Of a stretch of DNA of 64,000 nucleotides, positions 28,714-35,766 are shown one piece after another. Source of the DNA: Leifsonia sp. TF02-11 (GTDB lineage Bacteria; Actinomycetota; Actinomycetes; Actinomycetales; Microbacteriaceae); NCBI RefSeq assembly GCF_017565305.1, contig NZ_JAGEKP010000003.1:248001-312000 (forward strand), in the 5' to 3' direction. The notes under the pieces are model-generated. The model worked only from the letters and a program-made list of their open reading frames with translations, did no database searches and was not told the DNA's origin. Position numbers and translations under genes: made by a program. Numbering within the stretch: the first letter of the stretch is position 1; every line of letters starts with the position of its first letter.

Positions 28714-29666
28714 TGGCAGCGAAGCGTACGGGTTTGGGACGGGGAATCGGAGCGCTCATCCCGACGAGTGATCAGTCGGCGCGCCCGGTGGATGTGTTCT
28801 TTCCGGAGGCGTCTGCCACTGTGACCGACACGCTGGTCGCGGTGCCGGGTGCTCGGCTGGCGAACCTCTCCCCCGCAGACATCGTGCCGAACGCCGTGCA
28901 GCCGCGCGTTGAGTTCGACCGTGAGGCGCTCGATGAGCTCGTTGCGAGCATTCGCGAGGTCGGTGTGCTGCAGCCGGTGGTTGTCCGCCCGCTCAGTGGA
29001 CAGGCGGACAAGTACGAGTTGATCATGGGCGAGCGCCGGCTCCGGGCGACGAAGGAGCTCGGCCTCGACAGCATCCCGGCTGTCATCAAGGAGACAGCGG
29101 ACGAGGACATGCTCCGCGACGCGCTCCTCGAGAACCTGCACCGCTCTCAGCTGAACCCCCTCGAAGAGGCCTCGGCCTACCAGCAGCTGCTGGCCGACTT
29201 CGGAATCACGCAGGAGCAGCTGGCTACTCGCATTGGCCGGTCGCGCCCGCAGATCACCAACACGATTCGTTTGCTCAAGCTGCCAGCGCCGGTACAGTCC
29301 CGGGTCGCCGCTGGCGTGCTCAGCGCGGGCCATGCCCGCGCAATTCTCTCGGTCGGTGACGACGAGGAGTCGATGCTTCGCCTCGCCGACAAGATCGTGA
29401 ATGAAGATCTGTCGGTGCGCGCGGCAGAAGCTGCGGCGAGCAAGACGCCGAAACCGACACGTCCGAAGGCCTCCCCCGGTAAGCATCGCGGTCACCTCGA
29501 TGAGGTGGCCGAGCGACTGGGTGACCGACTCAACACGCGGGTGAAGATCACTCTCGGAGCCCGAAAGGGACAGATCGTTGTCGACTTCGCGACGATTCAG
29601 GACCTGAATCGCATTCTGGACGAGATCGGCCAGCCGACCTATAGTTCTCCCGTCCGTTTCACGTGA
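28713..29666 (+). CDS. parB: Chromosome-partitioning protein ParB
   Basis: This 317-residue CTP-dependent clamp binds parS and spreads. The N-terminal box is KRTGLGRGIGALIP. The CTPase/ParB-N domain shows NAVQPRVEFD, the GERRLRATKELGL motif, and LLENLHRSQLNPLEEA. The central helix-turn-helix (ITQEQLATRIGRSRPQITNT) reads parS. A C-terminal dimerisation domain ends QPTYSSPVRFT. Its stop codon lies inside parS site 3. Confidence 0.97.
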   Translation: MAAKRTGLGRGIGALIPTSDQSARPVDVFFPEASATVTDTLVAVPGARLANLSPADIVPNAVQPRVEFDREALDELVASIREVGVLQPVVVRPLSGQADKYELIMGERRLRATKELGLDSIPAVIKETADEDMLRDALLENLHRSQLNPLEEASAYQQLLADFGITQEQLATRIGRSRPQITNTIRLLKLPAPVQSRVAAGVLSAGHARAILSVGDDEESMLRLADKIVNEDLSVRAAEAAASKTPKPTRPKASPGKHRGHLDEVAERLGDRLNTRVKITLGARKGQIVVDFATIQDLNRILDEIGQPTYSSPVRFT

Positions 29667-29670
29667 AACC
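29657..29670. promoter_or_regulatory. parS: parS site 3 (overlaps the parB stop)
   Basis: Perfect GTTTCACGTGAAAC. The parB codons for its last residues (RFT) and the TGA stop form the left and centre of the site. Confidence 0.95.
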
Positions 29671-29731
29671 CTGACCCGCTAGGCTGGTGCGATCGCGCTG
29701 GCCCAGCGGGCGCGCTGCAAGGGGGATTCTT

Positions 29732-30238
29732 GTGAGACGTGTATTGGTGTGGCTCTGCGTCGTGAGTCTTGGTGTCGGAGTTGCCGGTTGTTCGGCTCAG
29801 GGCTCCCCCGCACCGAAGGCTGCCGTGTCGCGGTCAGCGAGCCCAACCCCGACCTCAGCAACGCAGCCCCTCGCCTTCGGAACGTTCACGCCCGCCACCG
29901 GAATCTCCGGGGATGTGTTCGTCGAAGCGGCAGGGCCGGACATCGTGGTGCGACTCTCGTCGTTCAACTCCGGCGGGCAAGCGCTGCGGTTCGTCCTGAC
30001 CGATAATGCTCAGCTCGAGCTGGCGTCGTGTGTTCCTCGGGAGGCTGCGACGGCAAGCGTCGGCGGGACGACTGCGGGCCCGACGTCGTCTTTCAAGGTG
30101 GCGACGCGAGCGGACTACGACCGCGGAGCCGTTCCGCGCTTCACGTCGGGAGTGGTGCTGCGGCAACGCACGGACGCGGACACCGGCGACTGCGACGAGC
30201 CGATCGCGGCGATCGCACCACTCAGCTGGTCAGAGTAA
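29732..30238 (+). CDS. Putative lipoprotein between parB and ddl
   Basis: This encodes 168 residues. The GTG at 29732 is chosen because AAGGGGGA lies just upstream and the product starts with a lipoprotein signal: VRRVLVWLCVVSLGVGVAGC, with the lipobox cysteine at residue 20. A Ser/Pro/Thr-rich linker follows, then a beta-rich domain with two cysteines (ELASCVP and TGDCDEP) that may pair. No catalytic motif is visible. It sits between parS sites 3 and 4, so it is part of the ParB-bound domain. I cannot assign a function. Confidence 0.75.
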   Translation: MRRVLVWLCVVSLGVGVAGCSAQGSPAPKAAVSRSASPTPTSATQPLAFGTFTPATGISGDVFVEAAGPDIVVRLSSFNSGGQALRFVLTDNAQLELASCVPREAATASVGGTTAGPTSSFKVATRADYDRGAVPRFTSGVVLRQRTDADTGDCDEPIAAIAPLSWSE

Positions 30239-30241
30239 CCC

Positions 30242-30255
30242 GTTTCACGTGAAAC
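30242..30255. promoter_or_regulatory. parS: parS site 4
   Basis: Perfect GTTTCACGTGAAAC, three bases after the lipoprotein stop and seven before the 3' end of the convergent ddl gene. Confidence 0.95.
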
Positions 30256-30262
30256 CCTCGAC

Positions 30263-31219
30263 TCACGCGTCGGCGATAGCCGCCGCCGCGAGCGTCGCAT
30301 ACACATCGCCGAGGTCACGGCCGGACGCGGCGATCGCTTGAGGCATGATCGACGTCTCCGTCAGCCCCGGGAGGACATTCGCCTCGAGGAACCACGGAAC
30401 ACCGTCCGCGTCGACGATCAGATCGACGCGCGACAGGTGCCGCAGGCCGAGCGCACTGTGGGCTGCCGTCGCGGCCGCGCACACCGCATCGAGGACATCC
30501 GGCTCAAGCCTGGCCGGCACATAGAAGCGGGTCTCTCCCGCGTTGTAGCGCGCGTCGAAGGTGTACGCGCCCTCGAGCGGCTCGATCTCGACCGGGGGCA
30601 GCGCGAGCGGCCCGTCTCCCGTGTCGAGAACAGCGACCGAGACCTCCACACCCTCGATCTTGCGCTCGATCAACGCGACATCCGCGTACGTGTAGGCGTC
30701 GACCATTGCCCGCGGCAACTCCCCCGCGACCGTCACGACCGTGACGCCCTGCGCAGAACCGCCGTGCGCCGGCTTGACCACCAACGGCACCTCGAAGGCG
30801 GACAGCACAGTCTCGAGCACGCTGTTCGCGCCGAGCTCGCGGAACGTCTCCTTGGGCAAGGTCACCGACTCCGGCGTCGCCACGCCTGCTCGAGCGACGA
30901 CAGTCTTCGCCGCGGGCTTCGACCAGGCGAGGCGAGCTGCGTCCGTGGTCGACCCGACGAACGGGACGCCGGCCAGCTCGAGCAGTGCGCGGAGCGCCCC
31001 GTCCTCTCCGCTTGAACCGTGCAGGGCCGGCCAGACGACGTCGGGACGACTCTCGCGCAGGTAGCCGAGAAGGGCGGCGTCGGGTTCGAGCACCGTCACG
31101 CGGTGACCGAGAGACTGCAATCCGTCGGCGACACGGCGTCCCGTGCGGAGCGAGACGTCGCGCTCGTGCGAGATCCCGCCAGCGAGGACGACGATGTCGA
31201 GTGCTTCGTTTTCTGCCAT
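30263..31219 (-). CDS. ddl: D-alanine--D-alanine ligase family protein
   Basis: This 318-residue ATP-grasp ligase forms D-Ala-D-Ala for the peptidoglycan stem. The N-terminal IVVLAGGISHERDVSLRTGR is diagnostic. Later blocks are WPALHGSSGEDG, VVKPAHGGSAQGVTVV and the C-terminal metal and substrate site WFLEANVLPGLTETSIMPQA. The ATG at 31219 is preceded by a GAAAGAG SD; the longer in-frame extension to 31390 is rejected. At 318 residues it is the shorter DdlB-like length. A ligase here, where mycobacteria carry cwlM, agrees with a wall-synthesis theme. Confidence 0.9.
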   Translation of the reverse strand: MAENEALDIVVLAGGISHERDVSLRTGRRVADGLQSLGHRVTVLEPDAALLGYLRESRPDVVWPALHGSSGEDGALRALLELAGVPFVGSTTDAARLAWSKPAAKTVVARAGVATPESVTLPKETFRELGANSVLETVLSAFEVPLVVKPAHGGSAQGVTVVTVAGELPRAMVDAYTYADVALIERKIEGVEVSVAVLDTGDGPLALPPVEIEPLEGAYTFDARYNAGETRFYVPARLEPDVLDAVCAAATAAHSALGLRHLSRVDLIVDADGVPWFLEANVLPGLTETSIMPQAIAASGRDLGDVYATLAAAAIADA

Positions 31220-31280
31220 GATCAGCTCTTTCTCTGGCGAGGATCCGATTGTGAGCGGCGCGCTCCTGCGCTGCGGCGCG

Positions 31281-32603
31281 TCAGCGGAGGTCGGTGGGCG
31301 GATTGGGGCTGGTCCGGCTGCTGCGCGGTGCGCTGAGCGGTCCCGTGCCCGCGAAGGTGTCGAGGAGGTCTTGCTCGCCGTTGATGACATTGGCCAGTCG
31401 ACGCACGCCCACCTTGATGTTCTCCGGTGTCGGGTAGCAGAACGACAGCCGGATGTTCTGCGCCCCGGATCCGTCGCCGTAGAAGGCAGTCCCAGGCGTG
31501 TAGGCGACCAGTTCGGTGACAGCGCGCGGAAGCATGGCCTTGGAATCCAGGTGCGGCGGAAGCGTCAGCCAGACATAGAACCCGCCGTTCGGGTTGGTCC
31601 ACGAGAGCTCCGGCAGGTGCTCCTGAAGCGCGGAGATCATGGCCTCCTTGCGCTCACGGTACACGCCGCGGAACGTGTCGATCTGACCGCGCCAGTCGGC
31701 GTCGCGGAGATACTCCGAGATGACGAGCTGACTGAACGAGCTGGGACTCAACACCGCGGCCTCGTTGGCGAGGATCAGCTTCTCTCGGATGGCATGCGGG
31801 GCGAGCGCCCAGCCGACGCGGAATCCGGGCGCGAGGGTCTTCGAGAAGGTGCCGAGGTAGACGACTCCGTCGCGCTCGACCGACCGCATCGCAGCCGGCG
31901 GCTTCTCCCCGAAGTAGAGGAGGCCGTACGGGTTGTCCTCGAGCACCAGGATGTCGTTCTGCCGGGCGATCTCCAGGACCTCCAGCCGGCGCTCCCACGA
32001 CAGCGTCACGCCGGCCGGGTTGTGGAACGTGGGCACGGTGTAAAGGAACTTGACCCGACGCCCCGCAGCCTTGAGACGGGCGATGTGCTCGCGCAGCGCC
32101 TCGGGAATCAGCCCGTGCTCGTCCATCGGGATGTGGTCGACCTCCGCCTGATAGGAGCGGAAGATCACCATGGCCGTCACGTAGCTCGGCCCCTCGGCGA
32201 GCACGACATCACCCGGATCGATGAAGAGCTTGCTGAAGAGCTCGAGTGCGTGCTGCGAACCGGTCGTCACGATCACGTCGTCCGCGCTGCCGCTGATTCC
32301 CTCGAGCGCCATGACGTCGAGGATCTGCTCACGCAGCGCGGGAACGCCCTGACCCGATCCGTACTGCAGGGCGACAGGTCCCTGCTCGCGCATCACCCGG
32401 TCCATCGCCCCGACGACGAGATCTTCGGGAAGTGCCGCAACGTACGGCATGCCGCCGGCCAGCGAAACCACCTCGGGGCGGCTGGCGACGGCGAACAGGG
32501 CTCGGACCTCACTGGCGGCGAGGCCGCTCGTGCGCTGTGCGTAGTGGTGATACCACGGGTCCAGATTGTTGCCCTGCTGACGCGGGCTGCCCTGTTCTGT
32601 CAC
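31281..32603 (-). CDS. PLP-dependent aminotransferase (MocR-like class I/II fold)
   Basis: This 440-residue aminotransferase resembles 2-aminoadipate and LysN-type enzymes. The PLP lysine is in the GTFSKTLAPGFRVGW motif; TGSQHALELFSKLF, TVPTFHNPAGVTLS and EDNPYGLLYF are the fold markers, and RLSFCYP carries the substrate arginine. There is no N-terminal DNA-binding domain, so it is an enzyme and not a MocR regulator. The substrate is unknown; a D-amino-acid link through the neighbouring ddl is possible but unsupported. The last ~25 residues are a Ser/Pro-rich tail. Confidence 0.87.
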   Translation of the reverse strand: MTEQGSPRQQGNNLDPWYHHYAQRTSGLAASEVRALFAVASRPEVVSLAGGMPYVAALPEDLVVGAMDRVMREQGPVALQYGSGQGVPALREQILDVMALEGISGSADDVIVTTGSQHALELFSKLFIDPGDVVLAEGPSYVTAMVIFRSYQAEVDHIPMDEHGLIPEALREHIARLKAAGRRVKFLYTVPTFHNPAGVTLSWERRLEVLEIARQNDILVLEDNPYGLLYFGEKPPAAMRSVERDGVVYLGTFSKTLAPGFRVGWALAPHAIREKLILANEAAVLSPSSFSQLVISEYLRDADWRGQIDTFRGVYRERKEAMISALQEHLPELSWTNPNGGFYVWLTLPPHLDSKAMLPRAVTELVAYTPGTAFYGDGSGAQNIRLSFCYPTPENIKVGVRRLANVINGEQDLLDTFAGTGPLSAPRSSRTSPNPPTDLR

Positions 32604-32686
32604 GAATCGGTCCGTTTCTCGTGTCGTTCATTCATGCTAGGGGCGCCATGCATCCCTCTGGAAATCGAGGGGCTGCGAAACGCAGA

Positions 32687-32721
32687 AGACCCGCCCGGCG
32701 CGGTGTGCGCCGGACGGGTCT
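32687..32721 (-). terminator. Hairpin terminator after trxA
   Basis: Arms 32687-32701 and 32707-32721 pair over 15 bases with a single mismatch (AGACCCG against CGGGTCT at the base) around a 5-base loop. It lies 31 bases past the trxA stop. Confidence 0.75.
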
Positions 32722-32751
32722 GACAGTGAGTGAAGCTGCCTGGCGTTCGCG

Positions 32752-33078
32752 CTACGCGAGGTAGGCGGCCAGGTCCTGCTCGAGGGCGGGCTTCGGCTTG
32801 GCGCCGATGACGGTCTTGACGACCTCGCCACCCTGGTACACCTTCATCGCCGGGATGGAGGTGATCTGGTACTTCGCAGCGGTCTGCGGGTTCTCGTCGA
32901 CGTTGAGCTTGACGATCTCGATCTTGTCCGCGTGCTCAGCGGCGATCTGGTCGAGGATCGGGCCGACGGCGCGACACGGACCGCACCACTCCGCCCAGAA
33001 GTCGACGAGGACGGTCTTTCCGCTGTTGAGGACGTCCTGCTCGAAAGTGGCGTCCGTCACGGAACGTGCTGCTGACAT
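32752..33078 (-). CDS. trxA: Thioredoxin
   Basis: This 108-residue cytoplasmic thioredoxin carries the redox motif W-C32-G-P-C35 in DFWAEWCGPCRAVGP. The cis-proline loop is YQITSIPAMKVYQGG. Length and all conserved positions are normal. It is reduced by TrxB, encoded 14 bp upstream on the same strand, forming a trxB-trxA operon. A hairpin terminator follows. Confidence 0.97.
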   Translation of the reverse strand: MSAARSVTDATFEQDVLNSGKTVLVDFWAEWCGPCRAVGPILDQIAAEHADKIEIVKLNVDENPQTAAKYQITSIPAMKVYQGGEVVKTVIGAKPKPALEQDLAAYLA

Positions 33079-33091
33079 TGCTTGATTCTCC

Positions 33092-34075
33092 TTATGCGGT
33101 TGTCGTGAGTTCGAGATCGCCGGACGCGCCCTCGGCGCGCTCCAGCAGGTCTGCGGGAAGAGTCGTCAGGTAGTGCTCCGCGTCGAGCGCCGCGACCGTA
33201 CCCGACGCCGCGGCGGTGACCGCCTGACGGTAGCTGGGGTCGATCACGTCGCCGGCGGCGAACACACCCGCGACCTTCGTCTTGGAGGTCCGGCCGGCGA
33301 CCGCGATGGTGCCCTCCGGAGTCAGGTCGAGCTGCCCGTGCACCAGGTGCACGCGCGGGTCGTTGCCGATCGCGATGAAGAGGCCCTGGAGCTCCAGTTC
33401 GCTCTGCTCGCCCGTCTGCAGGTCGCGCAGGGTGACGCTCCGAACCTGCTCGTCGCCGTTGATGCCGACGACCTCGGAGTTCCAGATGAACTCGATCTTC
33501 TCGTTGGCGAACGCGCGGTCCTGCATGATCTTGGACGCGCGCAGCGAGTCGCGACGGTGGATGACGTAGACCTTGTCGGCGAAACGGGTGAGGAAGTTCG
33601 CCTCCTCCATGGCCGAGTCGCCGCCGCCGACCACGGCGATCGTGCGCTCGCGGAAGAAGAAGCCATCGCAGGTGGCGCACCAGGACACCCCGTGCCCGGA
33701 CAGCCGGTCCTCGTCCTCGAGGCCGAGCTTGCGGTACGCCGAACCGGTCGCGAAGATGACAGCCAACGCCTCGTGCACGGCGCCCGAACCGAGCGTCACC
33801 GTCTTGACATCACCGGAGAGGTCGACCGACACGACGTCGTCCAGGACCACCTCGGTGCCGAACTTCTCGGCCTGAGCCTGCATCTTGAACATGAGGTCGG
33901 GACCCATGATGCCGTCGGGAAAGCCGGGGAAGTTCTCGACCTCCGTGGTGTTCATCAGTTCACCGCCGGCCTCGACGGAGGAGGCGATCAGCAGCGGCTT
34001 GAGGTTGGCGCGAGCCGCATACACGGCCGCGGTGTAACCGGCAGGGCCGGAACCGATGATGATGATCTGCCGCAC
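33092..34075 (-). CDS. trxB: Thioredoxin reductase
   Basis: This is a 327-residue NADPH-dependent flavoenzyme. The GTG at 34075 gives VRQIIIIGSGPAGYTAAVYA, the FAD-binding start, with AAGGAG eight bases upstream; the long frame upstream lies antisense or out of frame in murJ and is rejected. The redox pair is C133-A-T-C136 in VSWCATCDGFF. The NADPH site is VVGGGDSAMEEA, and the second FAD motif is KVAGVFAAGDVIDPSYRQA. It lies upstream of trxA in one operon. Confidence 0.97.
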   Translation of the reverse strand: MRQIIIIGSGPAGYTAAVYAARANLKPLLIASSVEAGGELMNTTEVENFPGFPDGIMGPDLMFKMQAQAEKFGTEVVLDDVVSVDLSGDVKTVTLGSGAVHEALAVIFATGSAYRKLGLEDEDRLSGHGVSWCATCDGFFFRERTIAVVGGGDSAMEEANFLTRFADKVYVIHRRDSLRASKIMQDRAFANEKIEFIWNSEVVGINGDEQVRSVTLRDLQTGEQSELELQGLFIAIGNDPRVHLVHGQLDLTPEGTIAVAGRTSKTKVAGVFAAGDVIDPSYRQAVTAAASGTVAALDAEHYLTTLPADLLERAEGASGDLELTTTA

Positions 34076-34158
34076 GGCGGAACTCCTTGATGGTCTGCGG
34101 TGCTCCCGACCGGAGGCACCGACCTGTAGAACACATCCTAGGCGGATGCTATTCCGTG

Positions 34159-35766
34159 TCACCTGCGAGTGGAGGAACGGGAGGCGGCGCGGTCCAGAAC
34201 CGGTGCCAGACCGGCATCCAGATCGCGCGAACGCAGGATTCCGAGGGCTCCGACGTACACGATCAGCATGACGACGCCGATGACCGCGGAGGAGACGATC
34301 GCCGTGATCGGGTTCCGGACGGGGAAGGCGCCGGCCGAGACGCCGCCGAGGATGACGAGGAACCCGGAGCCGGCGATCATCGCGGCCACACCGGCGAGGA
34401 GGAAGCGCCAGAGCGAACCGAAGATCCGGGTGCCGTCCACTCCCCCGGTGCGTCGGCGCAGCAGCCAGAACGCGAGGACGGCTTGCAGGAGGCTCGCCAG
34501 CGAGACGACGAGCGCGACGGACGCTGCTCGCACCGACGGAGGGACGGCGAAGCACGTGAGCACTCCCGCAATGATCACGACCACCTGGGCGAGGGTGAAG
34601 AAGAAGGGAGTGCGGGTGTCGCCGAGGGAGTAGAACGCCCGCTGGGCCATGAACACCAGCGAGAACGGGACCAGTCCGATCAGGTAGGCGATGAGGACCA
34701 GGCCCATCGCCTGGTAGTCGGACGTGAACACACGGGCGATCGGAAACGCCGCCACGATGAGTACGGCGGACGCCAACACGATGAAGAGCATGATGGAGCG
34801 CGCGGCCGAGGAGAAGTCCTGGCGGAACGAGTCCACCGCGCCGCTGTGCGCGTGCTCGGCCATCCGCGTGTAGAACGCCGTCACGATCGAGACCGCGATG
34901 ATCCCGTGGGGGAGCATGAAGATGAGCCACGCGTTCTGCATGACGAACGATCCGGCATAGGCGGGGCCGCCGGAGTTCGAGACGTTGAGCTCGATCACTC
35001 CGGCGATCTGCGTCGCGATCAGCATCGCGAACGTCCATCCTGCGGCCCGGCCCGCAGTCCCCAGGTTGACACCGCGCCAGCCGAAGTCGAAGCGGAAACG
35101 CAGCCCGACGCGACGCCAGAAAACGAACAGGATGAGCGCCTGGACGGCGATTCCGAGGGTCGCTCCTCCCGCCAGCAGTGCGATCATCCAGAACGACCAG
35201 TCGCTGCCGTGACCCGCGCGCGACGACGTGCCGAAGGCGACGATGAACGCGACAAGGAGGACGATCGCGACGATGTTGTTGACGACGGGTGCCCACGTGA
35301 ACGGACCGAACGACTTGCGCGCGTTCAGCACCTCGCCGAGGAGGGTGTACAGCCCCAGGAAGAAGATCTGCGGCAGCGACCAGTATGCGAACGCCGTGGC
35401 GAGAGCGCGCTGCTCCGGAGGTACACCGAACAGGACGACGAGGGCGGGAGCGAGCACCGTCGCCACCACCGCGATCGCCGCGAACACGACCATGCCGAGC
35501 GTGACGAGCTTGTTGATGTAGGCACGCCCGCCGTCCGGGTTGACGGAAGCACGGACGATCTGCGGCACCAGCACGGCGTTCAGGATGCCTTGGGCGATGA
35601 TCGCGTACAGGCTGTTCGGGATGGCGGTGGCTGTACCGTACGCATTGGCGGCGAACGACAAGGCGCCGATCGCCTGGACGAGCAGCCAGGCCTTGGCGAA
35701 CCCGAGGAGCCTCGACACGAGCGTGCCGGAGGCGAGCATGGCGCTGGCGCGGCCGACGCTAGCCAT
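34159..35766 (-). CDS. murJ: Lipid II flippase MurJ (MviN family)
   Basis: This 535-residue MOP-fold flippase moves lipid II across the membrane. The ATG at 35766 is chosen because GGGAGGAG lies just upstream and MASVGRASAMLASGTLVSRL is the family N terminus. Around 14 membrane helices are visible, with PNSLYAIIAQGILNAVLVPQ in the second. Unlike mycobacterial MurJ there is no C-terminal pseudokinase; the protein ends in a short basic tail. Its start overlaps the DUF6049 stop by 8 bp, so the two are coupled. Confidence 0.93.
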   Translation of the reverse strand: MASVGRASAMLASGTLVSRLLGFAKAWLLVQAIGALSFAANAYGTATAIPNSLYAIIAQGILNAVLVPQIVRASVNPDGGRAYINKLVTLGMVVFAAIAVVATVLAPALVVLFGVPPEQRALATAFAYWSLPQIFFLGLYTLLGEVLNARKSFGPFTWAPVVNNIVAIVLLVAFIVAFGTSSRAGHGSDWSFWMIALLAGGATLGIAVQALILFVFWRRVGLRFRFDFGWRGVNLGTAGRAAGWTFAMLIATQIAGVIELNVSNSGGPAYAGSFVMQNAWLIFMLPHGIIAVSIVTAFYTRMAEHAHSGAVDSFRQDFSSAARSIMLFIVLASAVLIVAAFPIARVFTSDYQAMGLVLIAYLIGLVPFSLVFMAQRAFYSLGDTRTPFFFTLAQVVVIIAGVLTCFAVPPSVRAASVALVVSLASLLQAVLAFWLLRRRTGGVDGTRIFGSLWRFLLAGVAAMIAGSGFLVILGGVSAGAFPVRNPITAIVSSAVIGVVMLIVYVGALGILRSRDLDAGLAPVLDRAASRSSTRR

